Of a DNA stretch of 64,000 bases, positions 33,712 to 42,016 are shown piece after piece. The notes beneath the pieces are model-generated. The model was given only the letters and a program-made list of their open reading frames with translations, did no database searches and had not been told where the DNA came from. The position numbers and the translations under genes are program-made. The stretch covers positions 23,823 to 87,822 of the forward strand of contig DMBU01000124.1 in the NCBI GenBank assembly GCA_003446015.1. The letters run 5' to 3'. The DNA is from Bacteroidales bacterium. Lineage in GTDB: Bacteria > Bacteroidota > Bacteroidia > Bacteroidales > UBA12077. The stretch's first letter is position 1. Every line of letters begins with the position of its first letter.

Positions 33712-35928
33712 TTAGTTATTTTTTTTGATAAAAGCCTGATTATATCCTAATGATTTTATGTTAGAAAGTTCCTGTTTTGCTTCTTCATATGAGTTGTACG
33801 AACCAATGGTATATCTGAAATAATCGTCGGAACCTTTAATTACTTCAACTGATGATAGCTCTTTAAAATATTCCGGGGTTACAGGAATAATTAAAGCCAT
33901 GATTTGTATTGTGTATTTTGAATTCGATTTTGATGCCACAAAATCAGATTCATTAACTCGAATAAAGGCATCTTTATAACCTATCTCATGAATCTTTAAA
34001 AGCAATTTTTGTGCTTCAGAATACGAGCTTGTATTTCCAACGGTATATCTGTAATAATCATCCGGATATTTTGCGAGTATCACATGATCAACATTCTTAA
34101 AATAATCAACTTCCACTGGATTTTTTAAAGCCATTAATTGTACCGAATAAGTTTTTAATCCTGAACTTGTAGTTGTTTTAGGAACGTATTTTACAATTTC
34201 TTTTCCGGGAGTTTTTTCTTCAACGATTGGAGCAGGTATCTCATCTTTAACAGGAATTTCTTTTATTTCTTCCTTAGAACTTTCTTCTACAACTTCTATT
34301 TTTTCAGGTTGTGAAACAACTTGTTCTACAATCTCTGGTTCAACGATAGGTGCTTCAACAACTTCAGCAACTAACTCTTCTTGCTCAGTTTGCAAAGGTT
34401 CAACAAGTGCTTCAAATGTATATGTGTCATTCGAATAATCTTGAGGAATATTAATCTGACTGGTGAATGAGTTGTAATTTTCATTGTTAATTACAACTGA
34501 ATACATTCCGGGGTTAATTTCAAATTGGAACTGTCCATTATTGGAATTTAAAGATTTAATAACATTTTTGGTTTTGGATTCTATCAGTGAAACATCAAAA
34601 TCGGAATCAGTTATTTCTTCCCCATTAAAACTATTTTTAATATTTCCTGCAAAATATATTTTAGGTAAAATTGAAATGTAATAAATATCATTTTTACCTA
34701 ACGAAGTACTGTCGTATTCTGAAATATATCCTGAAGAGATAGAATTATCTGGAACAAAAAACAGATTATCACCTGGAGTATTTGCCGGATATCCCAGGTT
34801 TACCACTGTTGATTTATTTACTAAATCAATATAGAAAATATCAAAACCGCCAATACTGTTATGTCCTACTGAACTAAAAAACAAGCACTTATCATCCATA
34901 GTAACAAAAGGAGTGGCTTCATCAAATTCTGTATTTATTGCTGTTCCCAGATTTTCGGCTTCGCCCCAACTACCTTTTGCATCCAGAGTAGACTTATAAA
35001 TATCAACTCCTCCTAAACCGCCATCTCTGTCACTTGTAAAATAAAGTGTTTTTCCATCTTTTGAAACAGACGCATGCGTTTCGTTACTTTTTTTACCATT
35101 AATTGTTTTAGGAAGTTTTTCTGCCCCCTGCCATTCTTTTCCTTCCTTAAAACAAACAAACACATCATTTTTATCAGGATCGTCAGTTACCAGATAAAGT
35201 TGACTGCCATCATAAGATAAACTGGCAGTTTTCAGATAATATTTAGAGCTTATTTTTTCGCTAATTCGTTTTGGGGTAGTCCATACTCCTTTTTCCTTAA
35301 CGGAATAATAGTTGTCTAAATAGTTTCTGGTATATGAAGTATAAATAATTGTATTTCCATCTCCTGAAATAACAGCACCAAAATTTGAATCGTCATTATT
35401 AATTGGTGCTCCAACATTTGTTTTTGATACCCTTGAAGGATTTTTCATAGCCTGTTTTGCATTTTCACATGTTTTTAAACGATGTAAAACAATAGAATAA
35501 TCTTCATTGTCTGGCTTTATTAAACTTTTAAAATTATTGTAAACTACAATAGCTTCATCAATTCTGTTTGCAATTTGATACGCTTCGCCCAAATAAAGTA
35601 AGACATCAACGGGCGTTCTAATTTCACGAAGTGATTTCTCATCAAAATCCAGGGCTATATCTTGCGATGCTTCTTCAAGATATTCAATTGCCATGTTTTT
35701 TTGATCATCCGTAAGAAGATACAAGAGCCCAATTTTATATTTAGCAAAAGAGTGTTCAGGAACCTCCCTGATCATTCTTCGGTAAATATCTATCGCTTTA
35801 TCATATTGTTTTTCTTCAACCAAAAATTGTGCTTCACCTTCCAGATAATAAATTTCATTCCAGTCCTGAGCAAATAAACCATTGCTTAACAGAATGATAA
35901 AAAACAGAATTAATACGTTTTTATGCAT
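33712..35928 (-). CDS. PorE-like TPR/PD40/CRD envelope protein ending in two SPOR domains
   Basis: A 738-aa exported protein (signal peptide 1-20, LFAQDW). Domains in order: TPR-like helices (about 22-150), a beta-propeller of PD40/WD40-like blades (about 170-410; DGKTLYFTSDRDGGLGGVDI), a carboxypeptidase-regulatory-like beta-sandwich (about 419-505), a Pro/Glu/Val-rich spacer (about 505-590), and two SPOR-like repeats (about 590-665 TYSVQLMAL; 668-738 KYTIQIMAL). The first three parts match PorE, the T9SS-associated protein of Porphyromonas, which ends in an OmpA-like peptidoglycan-binding domain. Here SPOR domains, which bind denuded glycan strands, take that place. I infer an outer-membrane-proximal scaffold attached to peptidoglycan. 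It is a single-gene unit with its own terminator. Confidence 0.82.
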   Translation of the reverse strand: MHKNVLILFFIILLSNGLFAQDWNEIYYLEGEAQFLVEEKQYDKAIDIYRRMIREVPEHSFAKYKIGLLYLLTDDQKNMAIEYLEEASQDIALDFDEKSLREIRTPVDVLLYLGEAYQIANRIDEAIVVYNNFKSLIKPDNEDYSIVLHRLKTCENAKQAMKNPSRVSKTNVGAPINNDDSNFGAVISGDGNTIIYTSYTRNYLDNYYSVKEKGVWTTPKRISEKISSKYYLKTASLSYDGSQLYLVTDDPDKNDVFVCFKEGKEWQGAEKLPKTINGKKSNETHASVSKDGKTLYFTSDRDGGLGGVDIYKSTLDAKGSWGEAENLGTAINTEFDEATPFVTMDDKCLFFSSVGHNSIGGFDIFYIDLVNKSTVVNLGYPANTPGDNLFFVPDNSISSGYISEYDSTSLGKNDIYYISILPKIYFAGNIKNSFNGEEITDSDFDVSLIESKTKNVIKSLNSNNGQFQFEINPGMYSVVINNENYNSFTSQINIPQDYSNDTYTFEALVEPLQTEQEELVAEVVEAPIVEPEIVEQVVSQPEKIEVVEESSKEEIKEIPVKDEIPAPIVEEKTPGKEIVKYVPKTTTSSGLKTYSVQLMALKNPVEVDYFKNVDHVILAKYPDDYYRYTVGNTSSYSEAQKLLLKIHEIGYKDAFIRVNESDFVASKSNSKYTIQIMALIIPVTPEYFKELSSVEVIKGSDDYFRYTIGSYNSYEEAKQELSNIKSLGYNQAFIKKNN

Positions 35929-36233
35929 TAGGGTGTCTTTAGATTTAAGTCAATATATTGTAACGTTTTTGACTTTATTAAGTTAGTATGTTTTGATGAA
36001 ATAATCAAATTTATAAAGAATCGCTTAAAATTCTTATATTAAAACGTAAACGGGTAATAATTAAACGGATTCTTTAAATAAGTGAGATTATAATTTAAAA
36101 AGTTGAAGACGCATTTAAATTGTTAAGACATCCTGATTCCAAAAGCAAATCGTATGGGGATCTTTGAGCCTTATTCCCCACTACTTACAACGAGGCATTT
36201 TACTCTTTTCCTTGTATTTTTGATTCGCTACTT
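35929..36233. other. 305-nt intergenic region with a short dyad
   Basis: No gene is supported here; the plus-strand open frame from 36154 has no coding features and overlaps the minus-strand gene. The gap holds a dyad AAGTCAA (35947-35953) / TTGACTT (35969-35975) just upstream of the SPOR protein start. There is a TAAATTTG-type -7 candidate on the minus strand at 36006-36013. A small inverted repeat TGGGGA/TCCCCA lies near 36155-36181 without a T tract. Any regulatory role is speculative. Confidence 0.4.
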
Positions 36234-36935
36234 TTATTGTATGTTAACCTTGTTTTTAAGTTCGTTAATAAAGGTTCCTTTTTCTGCAATAGTAGAATTT
36301 AAGAGCTTATTATATAAGTACTTCACCTTTTCTTTATCTCCCTTATCATCATAAATTAGAATTAAATAATAATACGAAAGTCCATAAATATGAGATTCAA
36401 TTGTATTTTGTCCTTCGAGAACATTTTCGAAATAAGCAACTGACTTATCAAATTCATTGTTTTGAAATAATTCAAAGCCCTTTTCAAAAGCTCTGATATT
36501 TTCGTTATGATTATTATCCAGTATTATACCATAAAAGGAGAAACAAGAATTTTCGCAATTTTCAATGAGATCGATAAATTTTATGTTTTCTGAGATTTTA
36601 TCAAAATATAGCTTGAATTCAAGGATCTGTCCTGAATAAGCAAATTCAAATTGATCAGGACAGGTTGGAATATTTTCTGATTTTACCAATTGATATATTT
36701 CAACACCTTTAGAATTTTTAATGTAGATATTTTTATCAGCACAAAACCAACCACCGCTGCTTAGTTTATTAGTTACTTTTAATGAGATTACAGTTTCTGA
36801 ATTTGTAATTTCAATTTTAGTTATTTCAAGTTCAGAAAGGCTTTGTTTTGCTGCGATGGGATTCTCATACACTTGGGCTTTACTAAGAAAAGAAATAAGA
36901 ACTAAAATGCATAATACTAGAATTTGTTTTTTCAT
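36234..36935 (-). CDS. Secreted protein with beta-sandwich and TPR-like parts, unknown function
   Basis: A 233-residue exported protein (signal peptide 1-20, SFLSKAQ). The first half looks like a beta-sandwich (ITKIEITNSETVISLKVTN) and carries four cysteines (WFCADKN, IPTCPDQ, IENCENSC) that could form disulphides in the periplasm. The second half is helical with a TPR-like repeat (AFEKGFELFQNNEFDKSVAY). No catalytic motif or named family is recognised. It lies 67 nt downstream of the FadL-type gene terminator region in reverse order, so it probably has its own promoter. Confidence 0.65.
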   Translation of the reverse strand: MKKQILVLCILVLISFLSKAQVYENPIAAKQSLSELEITKIEITNSETVISLKVTNKLSSGGWFCADKNIYIKNSKGVEIYQLVKSENIPTCPDQFEFAYSGQILEFKLYFDKISENIKFIDLIENCENSCFSFYGIILDNNHNENIRAFEKGFELFQNNEFDKSVAYFENVLEGQNTIESHIYGLSYYYLILIYDDKGDKEKVKYLYNKLLNSTIAEKGTFINELKNKVNIQ

Positions 36936-36947
36936 GATTTATTGAAT

Positions 36948-36978
36948 AAAAATGCCCTTCAAGATACTCGAAGGGCAT
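36948..36978 (-). terminator. Terminator of the FadL-type porin gene
   Basis: ATGCCCTTC (36952-36960) pairs perfectly with GAAGGGCAT (36970-36978) across a 9-nt loop. On the minus strand the stem is followed by TTTTTATTC. It lies 24 nt past the stop of the porin gene and just ahead of the next gene. Confidence 0.75.
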
Positions 36979-37002
36979 GTAAATATCAAATTATTTTTTG
37001 TG

Positions 37003-38589
37003 TTATTCAGACTTTTTATTCCATAGTTTAAAGTCAAGACCAAAGGCAACAAATAAGTTGTCTTTATCATATTCCTCTGTTACCACAACAGTTTGTCCTA
37101 ACTTATTGTTATAATCATAAATTTTTCGTGCATCGTTATACACTGTATAACCAAATCCAACATTCATTTTAATGCCAGAAGATATTGCATAAGCTCCACC
37201 TAAACCAATGGTATTGGAATTTTGACTATAACTTAAATCAGTTTGATAATCTTCGGTAACACCTGTTTGTGTATTTAAGTAGCCGATACTTAATAATAAT
37301 TTATCAGTTACTTTATATTCAAGACCTAAGGCAAACTCAGTAGAGTTTCTGTCAATAACTTCGTCATTATCAACATGTACATCATCTATTTCTCTTCCGT
37401 AATCTGCACTTTTATCGAAATACATGTGGAACCCACTGGCAACAGAAAACTTATCTGTTATTTTATAGTCGAATCCAACGGCAAACATAGCAGGCATATC
37501 GTTTCTTGTTTTTGCTCCATCAGGAAACATGCCAATTTCCTGGTAAGATGCATCTAAACCTGTATAGAAATCTTGGGTTGTATTATTTTCAAGTTCAAGT
37601 TTAGTCATGAACTCATATTTTAATCCAATATTTAATTTTTTGTCAAGCAGGTTAATGTTTGCACCGATAATTGGAGCGATCCCAGAACCTGTTTGTTCAA
37701 TTTCACCTTCTTGATCTCGTAATAATGCTGCGTTTAAATCCATAACAACTGCTGATTGACCAAAGGCTGTGGCTGCTTGAGCATTTGTCATTCCTGGTTG
37801 ATATGCTCCTAAACGGGTTAGTGTTTCAATACCTGTTGGATCTGCAAATGCAGCGTTAGGGTCTATATATCCTAAAGTAATAGCTCCAGCAATAGTATTT
37901 GAAGTAGCTTCTAGCTGATCTCCAACGCCTTCAAGAAAGTTTCTTGCCGGAACTGGACCTCCCAAAGTTGTTAGCATTAGGTCGTTAAGATGACCACTGT
38001 AAGTATTCTTAGCAGTTACATATCTTGCTCCTAAGTAAACAGAAATCATATCGTTTATTTCGTATGAAGCTCCTAACTGATAACCCCAGAATACAGAAGA
38101 TCCTTCAAAATATGCATCTAAGCTATATCCTGTTACTCCTTGTGCTGAGTAAGCTGCGGCAAGGTCCGATAAAGGTATTTCGAATGAAGGCAAACCTCTA
38201 TCAAAAGTTGCTCCACCGCCACCACCAACAGGATTCCATCCAAAAGAAAATACAAATTTTCCGGTTTTGTAAGCAGCATAAACACCTGGGAAAATAGGCA
38301 CACTTATTTTGCCTTCGTAATCCACAGGAGTATTTGCTAGGTAAGGATAATCTGAAGTTACAACTTTGTTTTGATTAATGTACTGATAGTTTAATGATAA
38401 ATGAAATCCATCATCAAGTTTTGTTAAGCCAGCAGGATTAAAAAATACAGCATCAATATCGGTTGATGCATCCCGGGCAAACATTCGTATGTAGGCAGCA
38501 CTTTGATTCTGGTTTGTTACAATACCACCTGAGTAAGAGAAAAAAGGCAGGCTAAGTAAGCCCACAAATAGTAAAGTTATTCTTTTCAT
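37003..38589 (-). CDS. OmpP1/FadL-family outer-membrane transporter
   Basis: A 528-aa beta-barrel protein with a signal peptide (1-20, PFFSYSGG). The N-terminal hatch motif of the family is present: AVFFNPAGLTKLDDGFHLSL. Alternating amphipathic strands run to the C terminus (NLFVAFGLDFKLW). FadL-type channels let hydrophobic molecules such as long-chain fatty acids or aromatic hydrocarbons enter by lateral diffusion through the outer membrane. The substrate here is not predictable. The gene stands alone, with a terminator downstream. Confidence 0.88.
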   Translation of the reverse strand: MKRITLLFVGLLSLPFFSYSGGIVTNQNQSAAYIRMFARDASTDIDAVFFNPAGLTKLDDGFHLSLNYQYINQNKVVTSDYPYLANTPVDYEGKISVPIFPGVYAAYKTGKFVFSFGWNPVGGGGGATFDRGLPSFEIPLSDLAAAYSAQGVTGYSLDAYFEGSSVFWGYQLGASYEINDMISVYLGARYVTAKNTYSGHLNDLMLTTLGGPVPARNFLEGVGDQLEATSNTIAGAITLGYIDPNAAFADPTGIETLTRLGAYQPGMTNAQAATAFGQSAVVMDLNAALLRDQEGEIEQTGSGIAPIIGANINLLDKKLNIGLKYEFMTKLELENNTTQDFYTGLDASYQEIGMFPDGAKTRNDMPAMFAVGFDYKITDKFSVASGFHMYFDKSADYGREIDDVHVDNDEVIDRNSTEFALGLEYKVTDKLLLSIGYLNTQTGVTEDYQTDLSYSQNSNTIGLGGAYAISSGIKMNVGFGYTVYNDARKIYDYNNKLGQTVVVTEEYDKDNLFVAFGLDFKLWNKKSE

Positions 38590-38828
38590 AGTGAGTTAGT
38601 TTTGATTACTGGACTAAAGATAAATTTTCTGTTAAAAAAAAAGAAGAAAAGTTCGACCAATTTTAAAACATTTTTGTTCTAAAACGACTAATAATCAATC
38701 AATAGTTTAATATATAAGTATTTAAAGACTTATATAATTTAGGAATCAATCAGTTAAAATTAGACCGTATGGTTTTTGTGGTCGAAAAAACAACCGATTT
38801 ATCGCACTAAGATCAATAGGACCTTGGA

Positions 38829-40298
38829 TTAATAGAAAACAGATTTTAATAATGGAGTATCTTTTGATTTTGACTTTTGTCTGCATCCAAAAGCAATATT
38901 AAATCCAAACCTAAAATTGAACGAAGTTGTTTTATGTCCCCATAAAGCAGCAGATGCATTATCTGAGATTACATATATTTGAAATGGAGCACCTCCAAGT
39001 ACAAGCCCAAAACCGATATTATTATATGCTCCGTTCATTATTGAATAGGTTAAACTTGCTGATAATCCATTTATTGGCCTGACATTTGCCGAAAAGGTGA
39101 AAGCCTGATTCAGGTTGCTATTGTAAAAATAAGATCGGGATAAAAAGCCAACATCAAATTTTTTAGAAACAGCATAATTGGCTCCAATATAAACTTTAGC
39201 ACCTAAGGTTGTAGTATAGGAGCTGGCTGTATTCGAAACTGTAAAACTATTCATTAGGGAGTCGGTCATTTCTTCAAATGGATCGGTATCAGAATTTGAA
39301 TTTCCAATTTCATTACTAACATCAATTCCCTTAAATGCATAATTTCCATTTAGCTCAATATTGGTTACATATTCTTTATCCCATTTAATATAACCCAAAT
39401 CAATTACACTCAATGAAACCGACAAACGATCAATGGGTTTATAAAAGATACCAACATCAATTCCTAAACCCATATTATTATGAGCAAGTGCAAGATCAAT
39501 TAATGAATCTGTTTCGGAATTTTCGATGTATGAAGGAACCTCAAAACCATCAAAATCGCCATCAGCATTAGTCGTAGCAATCATGGGTGATGATGTATTT
39601 ACTATAGCATTTGCATTTAAGTATATCGAATCCCGACTGGTATACATACTTAAGGCATTGTTATCAAAATCAGATGTTATATTTGCGTGACCAAAAAGCA
39701 CCTTTGCCCTGATTCCTACTGAAAGATTGGGATTAATTTGTTTTGAAATACCTAAACCGTATTCACGATAAAAAGTGGAATTTACACCAAAATAACTCAA
39801 ATCCGCACTTTGATTAATAAAATCTTGATTTCCCTGTAATGCAATTACCATTAAATCCTTTGGATAATTTATGGATGTAGACAATTTTTCGGACAGATTA
39901 AATGAGAAATACCACGAATTTACTCTAAACCCGAATGATAAAAGGTCTGTTCTAAAATCTTCGTAAAAGAAATTGTTTTCATCTAATTTGGATAAAAAAT
40001 CTTCTGTATTAAATTCAGCATCAGGGTGTAAAAAGGTTATTAACGAATCTTCAGTGGGGTGTTTCATAATCACATCGGTTAAAGCCAGCCTGTTATTTCC
40101 GGCATCTAATTGAATAGATGAAACTACCGGAAGACCCAGAAAAAAGTTACATGTGGGTTGCATTGCCGGATTCATTAACGTCGATTGTGGAACCCTGTTC
40201 ATGTAATACAAAGTTTGACTGTCTTGTGCTGAAAGAATTCCAGAAAAAAGAACTGCAAATATGATGAAAAAGTATTTTTTAAATTTATTAAGATTCAT
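38829..40298 (-). CDS. DUF5723-family outer-membrane protein
   Basis: A 489-aa protein with a signal peptide (1-24, GILSAQDS). The opening of the mature part (TLYYMNRVPQSTLMNPAMQP) is the recognisable start of the DUF5723 family of Bacteroidota, predicted beta-barrels of unknown role. Strands alternate to the end (TTSFNFRFGFNIAFGCRQK). It is the third gene of an operon on the minus strand, 11 nt after the lipoprotein gene and downstream of the large anchored propeller protein; the three probably work together at the outer membrane. Confidence 0.75.
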   Translation of the reverse strand: MNLNKFKKYFFIIFAVLFSGILSAQDSQTLYYMNRVPQSTLMNPAMQPTCNFFLGLPVVSSIQLDAGNNRLALTDVIMKHPTEDSLITFLHPDAEFNTEDFLSKLDENNFFYEDFRTDLLSFGFRVNSWYFSFNLSEKLSTSINYPKDLMVIALQGNQDFINQSADLSYFGVNSTFYREYGLGISKQINPNLSVGIRAKVLFGHANITSDFDNNALSMYTSRDSIYLNANAIVNTSSPMIATTNADGDFDGFEVPSYIENSETDSLIDLALAHNNMGLGIDVGIFYKPIDRLSVSLSVIDLGYIKWDKEYVTNIELNGNYAFKGIDVSNEIGNSNSDTDPFEEMTDSLMNSFTVSNTASSYTTTLGAKVYIGANYAVSKKFDVGFLSRSYFYNSNLNQAFTFSANVRPINGLSASLTYSIMNGAYNNIGFGLVLGGAPFQIYVISDNASAALWGHKTTSFNFRFGFNIAFGCRQKSKSKDTPLLKSVFY

Positions 40299-40309
40299 GA
40301 GTAAAGGGT

Positions 40310-41998
40310 TTAGAAGTCGTTAGAATTTGCTTTTACATCAACACCTACACTTAAATTAAAATCTACTGAATAATCTGTAAAAAACTTAACTGAAAATTGA
40401 TCTCCACTTGCATCGGAAGGAGTTTTAAGTCCCGCCCGAATAATTCCATATCTGACCGTATTTAAATTTGCAATATCATCTTTGGTATATTCAACAAAAG
40501 ACTTGTTTATTCCGGGAGCAATTACTTCACCCGTTAACGGATCTGTAATTCCTGAACGAATAATTGGGCGGGACGCATCATCAAATAGCGAATCAACAGG
40601 ATTGTATAAGGAATCAAGGAAATATACCTGAAAATCAATTTCTAGTGGTAAACCATTTGATACCTCGAGTAAAATATTTACTTTCTCTATAAAATTGGCA
40701 TCCTGATCTATGTCCATTAAATCAAGATCGATGGTGTCTTCCAGCGCAAAATTGTCTGCTTTGAACCACAATGGAAGTATAAACTCAAAACCAACATCAA
40801 TTTTACTGTCATCTGAAACAAAATTATATGAACCAGTAGGCCCTTCAGGATTGGATTTTGCTCCTAAGCTATATTCTAATTTTGAAGGTAAAAAGGAGAG
40901 AAAATCAGAAACATTGGAGTTTGTTCCATTAATTGATATGGTGGTATCTTTATAAATGTCATTGGCAATGTAATCAGCCAGACTTGGGTAAGCATAGCCA
41001 AATGTATCTATTGATGAGTCGAATATCATTTGAATTGAATCAATATCATTTTTAAACCCTACAAATCTTGATATAGTCACAGCAGCAGGAACACCATAAG
41101 AATTTTTAATGTTAAAATTTATTTGAGGATTCTCAAAATAAATATATCCATCGAGAGTATTTTCAAAAAATCCAAGATCAACTTCACCGGTTTGTGTTAA
41201 TAATTCGTAATCTCCTATATATCCAAATATGGCATCGAAATTCATGTTTTCTATTGTGGCTGTAACTGCAATTTCTTCTCCGGCAGTAATTGCATCACCA
41301 GAGCTTATGAGTTCAACTTTAAAATTAACGGGCAAGAACATGGTGTCAGTACCAATAGAATCATTTAAGTAAATTGTATAGCCATCGAGAGGAAAAGATG
41401 AATTAAAAGAAAAGCCCCCACTAGCGTCGTCAATTAAAATAGTTCTTTCAAATGGAACGTTATCGAGTCTTATATTAGGACAAGTAATCACAATATTTCC
41501 TGTGTGTTGAAATTCAGAAGTAACATTAAAAACCATGTTCCCCTGATCGAGAATCATACTATCTAATTTTTCACCTTGTGAGAATGTGAAAGGGAATTTT
41601 TGTGATCTTAAAATTGTAAGTGTATCACCAGTATTCCATCCGGGGAATCCGGGCAGAATAGTAAAATCCGATTCAATAAAGAATTCAATAAAGTCTTGCG
41701 ATGGTATATTTAATAAATCGTCGGCAATATATGAAAACAAAGAATCTTCATAAGTAATCAACAACAGTCCGTCTGCATCTGTACTAATAAAACTGGAACT
41801 GTCAAATTCGCTTATAATATCTTGTAAGTTTAAGGAACCATATGCCACAGGAGCTAAAAATCCTGCAGTAATTTCCATTTCATCATCAAGTTTGTTAAAA
41901 TCATACTCATCCTGCATACACATACTAAATATAAAAATGGAAAGTATAGGAAGGAGAATTTTTAATATCCCGACAAATCTTAAATTATTCATACTCAT
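40310..41998 (-). CDS. Large surface or outer-membrane lipoprotein, unknown function
   Basis: A protein of 562 aa from the ATG at 41998 (the frame also has TTG at 42001 and ATG at 41992). The signal sequence ends IFIFSMCMQDEYDFNK: a relaxed lipobox followed by an acidic stretch like the Bacteroidota lipoprotein export signal that sends lipoproteins to the cell surface. The rest is predicted beta-rich with many Asp and Ser residues and no named domain (repeated patterns such as DSMILDQGNMVFNVTSEF). Middle gene of a three-gene operon with 15- and 11-nt gaps. Surface exposure is inference. Confidence 0.68.
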   Translation of the reverse strand: MSMNNLRFVGILKILLPILSIFIFSMCMQDEYDFNKLDDEMEITAGFLAPVAYGSLNLQDIISEFDSSSFISTDADGLLLITYEDSLFSYIADDLLNIPSQDFIEFFIESDFTILPGFPGWNTGDTLTILRSQKFPFTFSQGEKLDSMILDQGNMVFNVTSEFQHTGNIVITCPNIRLDNVPFERTILIDDASGGFSFNSSFPLDGYTIYLNDSIGTDTMFLPVNFKVELISSGDAITAGEEIAVTATIENMNFDAIFGYIGDYELLTQTGEVDLGFFENTLDGYIYFENPQINFNIKNSYGVPAAVTISRFVGFKNDIDSIQMIFDSSIDTFGYAYPSLADYIANDIYKDTTISINGTNSNVSDFLSFLPSKLEYSLGAKSNPEGPTGSYNFVSDDSKIDVGFEFILPLWFKADNFALEDTIDLDLMDIDQDANFIEKVNILLEVSNGLPLEIDFQVYFLDSLYNPVDSLFDDASRPIIRSGITDPLTGEVIAPGINKSFVEYTKDDIANLNTVRYGIIRAGLKTPSDASGDQFSVKFFTDYSVDFNLSVGVDVKANSNDF

Positions 41999-42016
41999 CA
42001 ATTTTTTAATAATAAA

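Noticed and set aside
36154..36354. Plus-strand open frame of 66 codons
   Set aside because: It overlaps the end of the minus-strand secreted protein, lacks any motif and has no promoter; a shadow frame.
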